A DNA stretch of 64,000 bases from Desemzia sp. RIT 804. Lineage in GTDB: Bacteria > Bacillota > Bacilli > Lactobacillales > Carnobacteriaceae. The notes under the pieces were generated by a model. That model was not told the origin of the DNA. It did not search any database and saw only the letters and a program-made list of their open reading frames with translations. Of this stretch, positions 27,280-37,058 are shown one piece after another (position 1 is the first letter of the stretch; each line of letters begins with the position of its first letter). The position numbers and the translations under genes were made by a program. The stretch is taken from NCBI RefSeq assembly GCF_016892605.1, contig NZ_JAFEMV010000005.1, forward strand, positions 216,218-280,217. Reading direction: 5' to 3'.

Positions 27280-28986
27280 ATGAAAGTAGATAAGCTTATT
27301 ACAAATGTACAAGTATTCAATAGTTTTCTAAAAATATTTGAATGGAAAGATGTAGCCATTCTTAACGAGAAGTTTTTTTCAATTGGAATGAATAACCTAA
27401 TGGATTTGCAACCAGATGTTACGATTGATGCAAATGGAAATTACATGATTCCAGGACTGATTGATATCCATATGCATATTGAAAGTTCTATGATTCCTCC
27501 TTCTATTTTTTCAAAAGCTGGTTTGACTCATGGAGTAACTACAGTTGTTGCAGATGCTCATGAAATCGTTAATGTATTTGGCATAGAAGGAATGAATGCC
27601 TTTATGAAAGAAGAAACGGAAATGGATATTTTTTATGCGATTCCATCTTCTGTTCCTTCAACGATTCCAGAAGTAGAAACAACAGGAGGATTCATAGGAG
27701 TGGAAGAGGTACAGCAATTACTAAACCATCCTAAAGTGATTGCTCTTGGAGAAGCTATGAATTTTGATGGCATCGTAAACGATTCAGATTCTTTGATTCG
27801 TCAAATTTTGCATACCGTTCAAGAGAAGAAACCCTTTATGCCTGTTGAAGGGCATGTACCGCTAGTCTCAGGACTGGATTTGGCTAAGTTTATGTACCAA
27901 GGGATAACAGCGGATCACACACAACAAACTCCAGAGTCTATTTACGAGAAAGTCAGCAGTGGAATGTTCATAGAGCTACAGAAGAAATCTCTAACCAAAG
28001 AAAATATGCAAGCAATAGTAAAAAATCATTTTTATGAATACTGTGCCATCGTGACAGATGATATTATGGCAGATGATTTACTGAAGGGACATTTAAATGA
28101 AAATGTTCGATTGGCTATTGAAGCTGGTATTCCAGTTGAACACGCCATTTATATGAGCACCTATACACCAGCAAGAAGAATGGGTTTTCAAGATCGAGGT
28201 GCGATCGTTTCAGGTTTTAAAGCGGATTTTATTCTGTTGGAAGATCCAGCAAAAATGGAAGTTTCAGCAGTATATAAAGCTGGAAAGTCAGTACATAAAA
28301 AAGGGAATGAGATAGGGTATCCCGAAACTAAACCAGTTTTTCCTGATACCTTTTATTCCTCCGTTCACTGCGAAAAAACTGGAAAGAGTGGCTTTCAGAT
28401 TCGTGTTGAAGGAAAATCTGCTGTTTGTAATGTGATTCGCATAGCTGAAGTAGGAACGTTTACTGAATGTGTTCAAAGAGAAATACCGATAAAAAATGGA
28501 TATCTAGACTGGGAATCAAGTGGCTTAGCGTTGATTGTAGTGATGGAACGCTATGGGAAGTCTGAAAATAAAGCCTATGGGTTAGTTGAAAATGCACTGA
28601 CAGAAAAAGGAGCATTGGGAACAACTTGGGCACATGATCACCATAACTTGATGGTGATGGGAACTTCGATCGAAGATTTAATTGTAGCACAAAACACACT
28701 GGTTGAGATACAAGGCGGCTATTTGACCGTTCGAAACAAACAAGTAGCCAGTTGTTGTCCTCTTTTGATCGGCGGAGTTATCAGTGATGCACCAATCCAA
28801 GTTATTGGACAGCAATTAAATGAGGTAAGACAAGGAATGATTGATTTAGGCTACCGAAACTCTAATGAGATCATGTCATTTTCAACGTTGTCTTTGCCCG
28901 TTTCTCCAGCCATAAAAATTACGGATAAAGGGATGTTTGATGTGCGCAGTCAACGCCCAATTCGATTAATGGAGGAGATTAGATGA
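27280..28986 (+). CDS. ade: Adenine deaminase
   Basis: A 568-residue metal-dependent amidohydrolase that converts adenine to hypoxanthine for salvage. Metal ligands His64 and His66 are in GLIDIHMHIESS. Other family motifs are ADAHEIVNVFG, VEGHVPLVSG, ADHTQQTPE and VTDDIMADDLLKGHL. The C-terminal domain has the AHDHHNLMVMG motif of the Ade family. RBS AAAGGTGAG precedes the ATG. The next gene overlaps by 4 bp, so the two deaminases are translationally coupled. Adenine released from MTA or SAH would be one source of substrate. Confidence 0.94.
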   Translation: MKVDKLITNVQVFNSFLKIFEWKDVAILNEKFFSIGMNNLMDLQPDVTIDANGNYMIPGLIDIHMHIESSMIPPSIFSKAGLTHGVTTVVADAHEIVNVFGIEGMNAFMKEETEMDIFYAIPSSVPSTIPEVETTGGFIGVEEVQQLLNHPKVIALGEAMNFDGIVNDSDSLIRQILHTVQEKKPFMPVEGHVPLVSGLDLAKFMYQGITADHTQQTPESIYEKVSSGMFIELQKKSLTKENMQAIVKNHFYEYCAIVTDDIMADDLLKGHLNENVRLAIEAGIPVEHAIYMSTYTPARRMGFQDRGAIVSGFKADFILLEDPAKMEVSAVYKAGKSVHKKGNEIGYPETKPVFPDTFYSSVHCEKTGKSGFQIRVEGKSAVCNVIRIAEVGTFTECVQREIPIKNGYLDWESSGLALIVVMERYGKSENKAYGLVENALTEKGALGTTWAHDHHNLMVMGTSIEDLIVAQNTLVEIQGGYLTVRNKQVASCCPLLIGGVISDAPIQVIGQQLNEVRQGMIDLGYRNSNEIMSFSTLSLPVSPAIKITDKGMFDVRSQRPIRLMEEIR

Positions 28987-30302
28987 AGACTCTAATTAAA
29001 AATAGTCATATCTTAACAATGGATGCCAAATGCACGGAATATCCTGATGGTTATTTGGTTATAGAAGATACTAGAGTTTTGGAAATAGGTCCATACGATC
29101 AGCTTTTACAATTAGAAAGCAGTTTTGATGAAGTGATTGATGCTCATCAAACCATCACGATTCCTGGGATGGTTAATACTCATACTCATATCGGGATGAT
29201 TCCTTTTCGCTCATTAGGTGATGATTATCCTGATCGTCTGCGGCGCTTTTTATTTCCATTAGAAACGGCCTGCATGACGAAAGAATTGGCTTATCATAGC
29301 GGGAAATATGCAATTGCTGAAATGCAGTTAGCTGGTATTACTACTTTTGCAGATATGTATTATTTTGAAGATACTCTAGCACAAGCTACTGATGAAATGA
29401 AATCCCGAGCCGTTTTAGGGGAGACGGTTGTTGACTTTCCATCTTGTGATGCCCCCACAGCTCATGGTGGTATTGAGTATGCTGAAAAATTTATTCCAAA
29501 ATGGTTCGACCATGATTTGATTACCCCGGCCATTGCGCCGCACGCGCCAAATACCAATAATCCAGAAGCTTTAAAAGCAGCTGCTGAGTTAGCGGAAAAG
29601 TATAATGTACCGATGACCATGCATGTAGCAGAAATGGATTATGAAATGAACCATTTTAGAGAAAAATATAACGCTACACCGGTAGAATTTTTGCAATCGA
29701 TTGGCGTTCTTAGTCCGCGTTTTATCGCGGCTCATTGCATTCATTTATCAGAGCAGGATCTGCAGATTTTAAAGCAAGAAGGTATTGGGGTAGCTCATTG
29801 TATTGGAGCCAACACCAAGTCTGCTAAAGGTGTCGCTCGAATAAAACATATGCTGGAAATGTCTATTCCTGTAGGCTTAGGAACAGATGGACCAAGTAGC
29901 GGCAACACACTGGATTTATTTACGCAAATGAAATTGGTTGCTAATTTTCATAAGACAGCATTACAGGACAGAACAGCTTTTCCAGCTAGAGATATTGTAG
30001 CAATGGCTACTATTGAAGGAGCAAGGGTTTTGAACATGTCACATGAAATCGGCTCTTTAGAGATAGGGAAAAAGGCTGATGTAGTGCTAGTCGAAACAGC
30101 TTCAGTAAATATGTTCCCTATTTTTGATCCTTATGCAGCGCTGGTTTATTCTGCAAATGCATCAAATGTACAAGATGTCTTCATCAATGGAACAGCAGTG
30201 ATTCGGAATAAGGAACTTGTCCACCACGATTTAACGGTTTTACGGTCAAATCTAGCATCTGAAATGATTCATTTTTCAAAAAAAGCGAAAGAGTTAGCTT
30301 AA
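28983..30302 (+). CDS. Amidohydrolase, MTA/SAH deaminase-like (MtaD/TrzN family)
   Basis: A 439-residue amidohydrolase-superfamily enzyme. It has HTH at 67-69 (GMVNTHTHIGM), the PLE and FADMYYFED segments, HVAE, AAHCIHLSEQDL and the GTDGPSSGNTLDLF motif with the catalytic aspartate. These fit the 5'-methylthioadenosine/S-adenosylhomocysteine deaminase group. Related family members deaminate guanine or chlorinated triazines, so the exact substrate is inferred. The ATG overlaps the ade stop by 4 bp. Confidence 0.85.
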   Translation: MKTLIKNSHILTMDAKCTEYPDGYLVIEDTRVLEIGPYDQLLQLESSFDEVIDAHQTITIPGMVNTHTHIGMIPFRSLGDDYPDRLRRFLFPLETACMTKELAYHSGKYAIAEMQLAGITTFADMYYFEDTLAQATDEMKSRAVLGETVVDFPSCDAPTAHGGIEYAEKFIPKWFDHDLITPAIAPHAPNTNNPEALKAAAELAEKYNVPMTMHVAEMDYEMNHFREKYNATPVEFLQSIGVLSPRFIAAHCIHLSEQDLQILKQEGIGVAHCIGANTKSAKGVARIKHMLEMSIPVGLGTDGPSSGNTLDLFTQMKLVANFHKTALQDRTAFPARDIVAMATIEGARVLNMSHEIGSLEIGKKADVVLVETASVNMFPIFDPYAALVYSANASNVQDVFINGTAVIRNKELVHHDLTVLRSNLASEMIHFSKKAKELA

Positions 30303-30460
30303 AGAGAATCCTGTTTTTAGACCGGTACATTTTAGAAGCAAAGAGACTATATTCTAACTATGGTTAACTTAAATGAAACCCCCTACAAAGATTAGAAAGG
30401 GTAACACTCAACTAATTTAAAGATGAAGCTTGGTTATAATTCAGTTTCATACTGTGTTTA
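30303..30460. other. Intergenic spacer after the deaminase operon
   Basis: I see no reading frame, strong promoter or repeat in this stretch before the terminator. Confidence 0.4.
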
Positions 30461-30490
30461 AAACTCACTTTTCTTAAAAAGTGAGTTTTT
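30461..30490 (+). terminator. Terminator of the deaminase operon
   Basis: AAACTCACTTTT pairs with AAAAGTGAGTTT across four bases, followed by TTTATT. Confidence 0.85.
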
Positions 30491-30597
30491 ATTATTTCAT
30501 AATTAGAATGGATAACACGAATTTGAACCATCCGACTTTCTTACAATTAAAATGATTCTTTTAGCTATAGGGCTACAGTTTATATACAATAGAAATA

Positions 30598-30620
30598 GAC
30601 TCCATCAGGTAAAGATGGAG
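30598..30620 (-). terminator. Hairpin after the 57-residue membrane protein gene
   Basis: GACTCCATC and GATGGAGTC pair across a 7-nt loop. On the minus strand the stem is followed by a modest T-rich stretch (TATTTC). Confidence 0.55.
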
Positions 30621-30625
30621 TCTGT

Positions 30626-30799
30626 TTATTTGGTGCGGTTATTTTTCAATGCCATTAAAAGAGAACATAGGCTGAACAGTACAGCTGCTAGACCATATAG
30701 AGGATTTCCTAAGAAGGCAGCTAGCGATGAAAACATACAGCTGACTATAAAATACAATAACCAAGGATTACTTTTTTGATTACTTTTTTTGTCTTTCAA
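30626..30799 (-). CDS. Small two-helix membrane protein (57 residues)
   Basis: On the minus strand a TTG start at 30799 with AGAGGG eight bases upstream opens a 57-codon frame. The product begins LKDKKSNQKSNPW. It then has two hydrophobic stretches, LLYFIVSCMFSSLAAFLG (about residues 14-31) and LYGLAAVLFSLCSLLMAL (about 34-51), separated by an NP turn, and ends KNNRTK. The charge pattern (positive at both ends) is typical of a genuine small membrane protein. A hairpin follows directly after the stop. A longer plus-strand frame at 30552-30779 covers the same DNA but looks non-coding. Function unknown. Confidence 0.65.
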   Translation of the reverse strand: MKDKKSNQKSNPWLLYFIVSCMFSSLAAFLGNPLYGLAAVLFSLCSLLMALKNNRTK

Positions 30800-31007
30800 T
30801 TCAATACCCTCTCACTTTACAGTTATTTCACTTCAACAAATAATAACACTTACAATTTAAGTAGTCTAACATTTTTTGGTCAGGAACAATAATAAATTAT
30901 CAAACACAAAGCAAAACATATCATTTTGATAAGAAATCGGTAATCTTTATACTATAACTATGAAATTCAGAAAAACGATATTAAAAATATTGAAGGAGGA
31001 AGTTATA

Positions 31008-31814
31008 GTGAAAAAAATGATTAAAGGAAAGAATGATGTGCCGATTGCAGTAGATGATGTTGGAACAGGACAGCCAATTATTTTTCTTCATGGTTGGCCG
31101 CTTAATCAGCAGATGTTTGAATACCAGTACAACTACTTCTTAGCAAAAGGGTACCGTATAATTGGAATTGATTTACGCGGCTTTGGAAATTCAGACCTTG
31201 CAATAGAAGACTATGGTTATGATACATTCGCCGAGGATGTTAAGGCAGTCATTGAAGAATTGGAAATTAAAGACAGCATTCTAGTCGGCTTTTCAATGGG
31301 TGGAGCGATTGCTTCTCGCTATATGGCGCAATATGACGGATTTGGTGTTAATAAATTGGTTTTGATCGGTGCAGCTGCTCCTTTATTTACTCAAAGACCG
31401 GACTACCCTTACGGAATGAAAAAAGAAGAAGTTGACGAATTAATTGAACAAGCAAAAACGGATCGTCCTAAAATGATACAAGATTTCGGGAAAAAATTAT
31501 TCAACAAACATGCTACCACACCTTATAAAAATTGGGTGGCCAGTCTTGCTTGGAAAGCTACTTCTTATGGAACGATTCTTTCTGCTATTGCGTTAAGGGA
31601 TGAAGATTTACGCGCTGATTTACCAAAAATAACGGTTCCGACATTGATTTGCCATGGAGAAAAAGATGAAATTTGTCCGTATGAATTTGCAGAGGAAATG
31701 GCAAAATTGATTCCGCATAATGTTGTGGTTGCTTTTGAAAAAAGCGGACACGGCATCTTCCATGATGAACCGGAAAAATTGAATGAAACGATGCTTAGAT
31801 TTATTCAAAAATAA
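31008..31814 (+). CDS. Alpha/beta hydrolase
   Basis: A 268-residue alpha/beta-hydrolase-fold enzyme. The oxyanion motif is HGWPLN. The catalytic triad is Ser96 (GFSMGG), Asp220 (HGEKDEICP) and His248 (SGHGIF). It resembles the non-haem chloroperoxidase/arylesterase subgroup; the natural substrate is unknown. GTG 31008 is chosen because AAGGAGGA lies 7 bp before it. An in-frame ATG at 30960 lies upstream of this ribosome site. Cytoplasmic, stand-alone gene ending at a bidirectional terminator. Confidence 0.88.
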   Translation: MKKMIKGKNDVPIAVDDVGTGQPIIFLHGWPLNQQMFEYQYNYFLAKGYRIIGIDLRGFGNSDLAIEDYGYDTFAEDVKAVIEELEIKDSILVGFSMGGAIASRYMAQYDGFGVNKLVLIGAAAPLFTQRPDYPYGMKKEEVDELIEQAKTDRPKMIQDFGKKLFNKHATTPYKNWVASLAWKATSYGTILSAIALRDEDLRADLPKITVPTLICHGEKDEICPYEFAEEMAKLIPHNVVVAFEKSGHGIFHDEPEKLNETMLRFIQK

Positions 31815-31824
31815 TATTGATGAA

Positions 31825-31866
31825 AAAAGCTATCAACACTCTAATAAAAGGTGTTGATAGCTTTTC
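31825..31866. terminator. Bidirectional terminator
   Basis: AAAAGCTATCAACAC pairs with GTGTTGATAGCTTTT between two convergent genes. T-runs are present on both strands. Confidence 0.85.
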
Positions 31867-31874
31867 AGTCTGTC

Positions 31875-33347
31875 TTACCACACTTCTTCCGCAAATTCCC
31901 AAGTCTCGCCATTATCATCGGACAAGAACAATATTTTGTTATTACCGTTATAATCTCCATCTTGACCTTGGTTAACGAGCAGATAAAGTTTTCCATTTTC
32001 TTCATAAGGCATTTCTGGAAAATCAAAAGCAGGGTATTTTTCATCCTCGTCTAGAGGAACTTCTACGACTGGCAGTATAACTAGTTCAAATGTCAGTCCA
32101 CCATCCGTAGTTCGGTATAGATCTGCATAACTGCCGCCGCTATGAGAAAGACCAATAAACCCTAATTGTTCATCAATAAATGTCATACCTGTGGAAACAC
32201 CAATACTGGCTAAGAATGGATCGGGATTAATGACCTCCCATGTTTCTCCGCCATCTAAAGTCTGTTGTAGAGCATAAAACCGACTGCCGGCAGCTGCATC
32301 GACTACTGCTAATTGATAGCCGAACTGTTCATTGAAGTAGTAAAAGTCATCATCTGGAGTATAGGTTTCTTTATCTATAATCTGTTTCTGTTCTTCCTCA
32401 CTCAGTATCGGAGCCTCTATGGAATAGTCAATAAAGCGCACCGGTGTGATAGTTTCGTTATTGGGAGCGAAAACTGAAACCGTGTAACCGGCAATTTCAT
32501 TTTCAGCTCTCTCTAATTCTTGAGGTTTTCCGTTTTCATCAAAGTACACGATTCCATCGGTATTGTATCCCCAGCTGCGATAACCAGCATAATAGAGTCC
32601 AAAAGTATCTTCATTCCATTGGCCAATAGTTTCTTGAAGAGGGATTTTAGCTAAAGTATCCAACAAAGGCTGAATTTTTTGTTCGTCATTAAAATTGGGA
32701 GCTGCATATCCGTTTAAAGAAATCGTTATATCATTGCTCTTTGAACTATCGTAAGCGACCAAAAAACTTTCTGTCTCACTGTCTTCATTTGATCCGTATA
32801 AAAAGGCATAGATAGAAGTCACTTGGCCATCTAAGTCAAACGCTATATCTACTTCATTGGCTACATACAACTCATCTGGTAAAGAGACTGTTTGTTCAAT
32901 ATCCGCTAATAATCCTTCCAATCCATCTTCATACAAATTGTTATGGACAAATTCGACTTTACGAGTATTGAACCAATCATCGATTACCCAAGCTAGTTTA
33001 CCTTGTAAATTCGTAGCACTCTGATAGATGTTGAAACCCGTCACTAAAGTAATCAACACCAGAGCTACTGTAGCAAATGCAGTCCACCACTTGCTGATTT
33101 TATTCAATGCAGGGGAGCCTGCTTTTTCAAAAGGTATATTTCCTTTTTTAGAAGAGGATCTATATTTGATCAGACAGCCTAAAAACCAGCTCGCTAAAAT
33201 CAAAGCACCAGCTAGGATGATCGGGGCTCTTCTTGACGCTCCACCGTACTGAGCCAGGAAATACAGGTAGTAACAAACTACTCCGTAAATCACCACAATA
33301 AATGGATTCAACACTAAAGCTCGCCAGATAGTATTCTTTTTCTTCAC
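31875..33347 (-). CDS. Membrane-anchored protein with C-terminal BNR/Asp-box repeats
   Basis: A 490-residue protein. Three hydrophobic segments are visible: about residues 12-32, 41-60 and 87-107. The rest should lie outside the cell. The C-terminal 150 residues contain three Asp-box motifs (S/T-x-D-x-G-x-T-W/F): TLDGGETW at 363-370, TTDGGLTF at 413-420 and SDDNGETW at 476-483. Such boxes mark beta-propeller blades in sialidases and photosystem assembly factors, and also many proteins of unknown role. The catalytic residues of a sialidase are not evident. Probably a surface sensor or scaffold (inference). Confidence 0.75.
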   Translation of the reverse strand: MKKKNTIWRALVLNPFIVVIYGVVCYYLYFLAQYGGASRRAPIILAGALILASWFLGCLIKYRSSSKKGNIPFEKAGSPALNKISKWWTAFATVALVLITLVTGFNIYQSATNLQGKLAWVIDDWFNTRKVEFVHNNLYEDGLEGLLADIEQTVSLPDELYVANEVDIAFDLDGQVTSIYAFLYGSNEDSETESFLVAYDSSKSNDITISLNGYAAPNFNDEQKIQPLLDTLAKIPLQETIGQWNEDTFGLYYAGYRSWGYNTDGIVYFDENGKPQELERAENEIAGYTVSVFAPNNETITPVRFIDYSIEAPILSEEEQKQIIDKETYTPDDDFYYFNEQFGYQLAVVDAAAGSRFYALQQTLDGGETWEVINPDPFLASIGVSTGMTFIDEQLGFIGLSHSGGSYADLYRTTDGGLTFELVILPVVEVPLDEDEKYPAFDFPEMPYEENGKLYLLVNQGQDGDYNGNNKILFLSDDNGETWEFAEEVW

Positions 33348-33599
33348 TAAATCATCTTCCTTATTAGTTCGAGTTTTTAACTTATAGTAGCTATTCTATC
33401 ACTTTACTTACTAGTTTTTACTTATAATCTAAAAATGAGATATTTTCCTCACAAAAAATGTTCTAAATTGAGATTGTGTTCCTTTTCCTGTTAACTGGTT
33501 CTAAAAGGGAAAGTAACTTATTTTTACATGACTTTTCCCAGGTTATAAGCCTCATTAGGGAACACAAAACCGATTTTTCGTTAAACAAACTAAAAAAAG

Positions 33600-33627
33600 C
33601 CAAGAATCTTCAGTAAATGAAGTCCTT
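33600..33627 (-). terminator. Terminator of brnQ
   Basis: On the minus strand GGACTTCA and TGAAGATTC form the stem, followed by TTGGCTTTTTTT. Confidence 0.65.
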
Positions 33628-33640
33628 AACTTTTCTGAGA

Positions 33641-34951
33641 TCAGTAGTTGATTCTAGGTTGCTTCCAGCCCGCAAGATAGCCTGCAATACAGCCGACTAT
33701 TAATAGTGGGACCCACTCTAGTTGATACCCGTAAAGCGGTAAATATTCGATCCAGCTAAGTGTCAGCCAATCGCTTTTATGTGCTACAGAAAGCAAGCTT
33801 TCTACTGTGATCAGCAAAAGAGGAAGCAGCAGACTGATTCTTGGAGAAGGAACGAAAAATGCAAAAGCGATCAATAAAACAGTGGAAATGGAAATTGGGT
33901 AAATAATACTCAAAATCGGTACACTGGTTTCAATAACTTGGTCCAAGCCTTGATTGGCAAGAACAAGCGAGATCAAAGTAAAGATGATTGCAAATGTTTT
34001 GTAAGATATAGACGGTATCAAGCTGTTGAAGTACTCGCTGACGGCAGCAATCAATCCAGTAGCAGTGGTCAAACAAGCTAAAAATACAATAACACCCAGC
34101 AACATAATACCGAAAGAACCAAATGCTTCATTGGAGATATACTGTAATAAGAATGTACCAGCATTTTGGTTGGCTGGAAACACGGTGCTAAGAGCTACTC
34201 GGTTACTGATCCAGCCCAGACCTCCGTAAATTGATCCAAGCAAAGCAGCTGCTAAAACAGCAGATTTGATAGTCCCTATCAATAAGTCTTTTTTATTGGT
34301 GATTCCAAGGCTGCGAATAGAATTCAGTACGATAATGGAAAAGGCGATCGCCCCAATGGCATCCATTGTCAGATAACCTTCCGTGAACCCTTTAATAAAA
34401 GGAATTTCCGAAGTGAAAGCCACAGCAGTTGTTTGCGGTGTATTTGTCCAATACATGATCAGTGCTCGGAAAATCAGTAGTAAAATAACAACTAGTAATG
34501 TTGGCGTTAAATATTTTCCAATACTGTTACTCAAGTTAGCTGGGCTTAAGGCGATCCACAATACTAATAAAAAGAATAAAACGGAAAAAATAAACAAACT
34601 TAATCCATTTGACTGATTTAAAAATGGAACTACTCCCATTTCGTAAGCAGTAGTCGCTGTTCTTGGGATAGCAAAAAAGGGACCAATCGTTAAATAAATC
34701 ATCACTAAAAAAATAATGGAATAAAGCGGATGGATCTTATTCAACGATTCTTTGTATCCATGTTCCGAAATCGAACCGACAATCACACTCAACAATGGCA
34801 ATCCGACACCAGTTAAGATAAATCCTAAAATAGCAGGCCAGAAAAACTCACCACTTTGAAAACCTAAAGCTGGGGGGAAGATCAAATTGCCAGCTCCAAA
34901 AAACATTGCAAACAACATAAAACCAATAATAAAAATATCTTTCGTGCGCAT
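33641..34951 (-). CDS. brnQ: Branched-chain amino acid carrier BrnQ
   Basis: A 436-residue LIVCS-family symporter with about 12 membrane helices that imports Leu, Ile and Val with Na+ or H+. The N-terminal signature FAMFFGAGNLIFPPALG is diagnostic, as is the GYLTMDAIGAIAFSIIVLNSIR segment. Single gene with an AGGAGG ribosome site and its own terminator. It is transcribed divergently from the DUF2207 gene. No T-box or other leader regulator is seen upstream. Confidence 0.94.
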   Translation of the reverse strand: MRTKDIFIIGFMLFAMFFGAGNLIFPPALGFQSGEFFWPAILGFILTGVGLPLLSVIVGSISEHGYKESLNKIHPLYSIIFLVMIYLTIGPFFAIPRTATTAYEMGVVPFLNQSNGLSLFIFSVLFFLLVLWIALSPANLSNSIGKYLTPTLLVVILLLIFRALIMYWTNTPQTTAVAFTSEIPFIKGFTEGYLTMDAIGAIAFSIIVLNSIRSLGITNKKDLLIGTIKSAVLAAALLGSIYGGLGWISNRVALSTVFPANQNAGTFLLQYISNEAFGSFGIMLLGVIVFLACLTTATGLIAAVSEYFNSLIPSISYKTFAIIFTLISLVLANQGLDQVIETSVPILSIIYPISISTVLLIAFAFFVPSPRISLLLPLLLITVESLLSVAHKSDWLTLSWIEYLPLYGYQLEWVPLLIVGCIAGYLAGWKQPRINY

Positions 34952-35208
34952 TCATGTCCTCCTAAAAAACTCTTTAAAATAATGCCTTGTTAAGAATAGC
35001 ATAAATTCATGAATAGGCGTATGAATATTTGAAAAATTCAATCTATTTGTACTATTTGAAATATAAAGTATTATTTTGTTTAAATTAAAAATCAAAGGGA
35101 AAATGGATTCTAATTAAATGTCTGCGATTATTTTGGTATACTGAAAGAAATAATGGTAACGTATATGTTTAGGGCCAAGAGATAGAATGAGAAAGAGGGT
35201 AGGTATGG

Positions 35209-36990
35209 ATGGGGAAAATGAGTAAAGCTACTTGGACGATTGGTTTGGGTCTATTGATAAACCTAACTTTTACAGATACAGTATTGGCTGATAATGAAAT
35301 GGCAAATATTGATATTGAAGTAGAATTGCAAGAAGACGGTTCAGGTATTGTGACAGAACGTCGTCAGATGTCGATGGATGAAGGAACAGAATTATTTATC
35401 GTACTGGAAGGGTTGCAAGATTCTGAGTTACTGGATTTTTCAGTAGCTGGATTTGAAGAAGTAGCAGACTGGGATTCGGATGATTCTCGAGAAGAAAAAG
35501 CAGGAAAATACGGAGTCATCGATACTGGTGACGGTTTAGAATTGGTTTGGGGCATCGGAGAATATGGCAATAATGCTTATGAAGTGACATACAGCTTATC
35601 TAATCTGGTGCGGGAGTTAGAAGATGGTCAAGCATTGCTATGGAATTTCGATACGTTCTCAGATATTCCAGCTGAAAATTTAACGGTAGAGATTACTGGA
35701 CCGGAACCATTTACGGAAAATGATGTTCGATTTTGGGGTTTTGGATTTGAAGGAGACATCCAGTTAGTCGATGGAAATATCATTTGGGAAGCAGCTGAGG
35801 AAGTAGACGACAGCAATGATGTAACGGTACTGATGCAGTTTCCGTCGGATTTGTTTCAAACACAAGCCAATGTCAATATGACTTTAGAAGAGCAACGTGA
35901 TATAGCGATGGAAGGTTCAGCATATAATGACGAGCAAACGTCTGATACTATCCCTATGATCCTCTTTTTAGGTATCGCAACACTAGCGTTTGGTGGTGGT
36001 GCTACTGCAATTACTTATACGACAAAAGTAAAAAATGAAAAAGAAGCGGCTGGTCAAATGCGTAGCGGGGCAGCTCGTATCAGAGAGAATAAAAATATTC
36101 TTTACGAAGAGAGACCATTCGGTGATGATGATTTGGCGGGTATCGCTTACTTATTGCATGATATGGGTAAAGGGTATTTTGAAGATTATTTCTCCGTTTA
36201 TTTGTTGAAATGGGCAAATGAAAAACGAATCAATATCGAGACGACAAAAAAAGATTCCGTCTTCAATCAAAAATTTGAAACGGTGATCGAAATTGTCGAT
36301 TACGAAACAGAAAGACAAAGGTATCGGATCTCATTTGATGAGATTGTTGAGCAATTGCCGTTAGATCAAGAGCTGACGTATGAAATAGGGTTGTGGGTGA
36401 TGTTGATGGATGCAGCTGATGCAACGGGCTTTATTAGTGACGATAGAATGGAAAAATGGGCTAAAAAGCATGCCAAATCAGTAGAAGAATATGCGAACTA
36501 TTTAATTGATTACTCTAAAGATTATCTGGAAGAAAATGGTTTGATCAGGTTTGAAGAAATCACTGTATGGAAACAAACTCAGGAAGTAGCGATTGCGAGT
36601 ACTGAAGGGGATAAATTATTTGATCGCTTGGTTCAGTTTGACAATTATTTAGACGAAGTTGAATTAGAAGATTTCCAAGGAGAATCGAAACGCTTATCAG
36701 TGGAAGAATTTATTTTATGGAGTACGTTGTATTTTAGAAGCGCAGAGATCACAGAACAATTTAAAGATCTGATGCCTGAACCTACAACCCATTATGAAGA
36801 TCATCAATACATTTATTACTATTGGTATTGGAATGGCGCTTATGGATTTAGACAAAATTGGTCAAACGGTTTAGCTAGTGGCGGGTTCCATTCAACGATG
36901 TCTTCTGGAGCAGCTGGCGGTACAGGTGGAGCGACCTCAGTTGGTGGTGGTGCCGGTGCTGGTGGCGGCGGCGGTGGCGGAGCACGATAG
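35209..36990 (+). CDS. DUF2207-family membrane protein with Gly-rich C-terminus
   Basis: A 593-residue protein. The N-terminal signal peptide ends near VLADNEMAN. An extracellular beta-rich region (about 30-240) is typical of DUF2207. A single strong membrane helix lies near residues 247-265 (MILFLGIATLAFGGGATAI), followed by a large cytoplasmic region. The tail is low complexity and glycine-rich (SSGAAGGTGGATS and GAGGGGGGG), a usual DUF2207 ending. Function of the family is not established. Single gene; a strong terminator follows. Confidence 0.8.
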   Translation: MGKMSKATWTIGLGLLINLTFTDTVLADNEMANIDIEVELQEDGSGIVTERRQMSMDEGTELFIVLEGLQDSELLDFSVAGFEEVADWDSDDSREEKAGKYGVIDTGDGLELVWGIGEYGNNAYEVTYSLSNLVRELEDGQALLWNFDTFSDIPAENLTVEITGPEPFTENDVRFWGFGFEGDIQLVDGNIIWEAAEEVDDSNDVTVLMQFPSDLFQTQANVNMTLEEQRDIAMEGSAYNDEQTSDTIPMILFLGIATLAFGGGATAITYTTKVKNEKEAAGQMRSGAARIRENKNILYEERPFGDDDLAGIAYLLHDMGKGYFEDYFSVYLLKWANEKRINIETTKKDSVFNQKFETVIEIVDYETERQRYRISFDEIVEQLPLDQELTYEIGLWVMLMDAADATGFISDDRMEKWAKKHAKSVEEYANYLIDYSKDYLEENGLIRFEEITVWKQTQEVAIASTEGDKLFDRLVQFDNYLDEVELEDFQGESKRLSVEEFILWSTLYFRSAEITEQFKDLMPEPTTHYEDHQYIYYYWYWNGAYGFRQNWSNGLASGGFHSTMSSGAAGGTGGATSVGGGAGAGGGGGGGAR

Positions 36991-37003
36991 TTTTTTTCTT
37001 AGA

Positions 37004-37058
37004 AAAACAACAAAAGGAATTGGAATCTCTTAAGAGGATTTCAGTTCCTTTTGTTGTT
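37004..37058 (+). terminator. Terminator after the DUF2207 gene
   Basis: AAAAACAACAAAAGGAA pairs with TTCCTTTTGTTGTTTTT, giving a stem of more than 20 bp with few mismatches. Confidence 0.85.

Noticed and set aside
30552..30779. 75-residue plus-strand frame
   Set aside because: It overlaps the better minus-strand small membrane protein and a hairpin, and its product lacks coding character.
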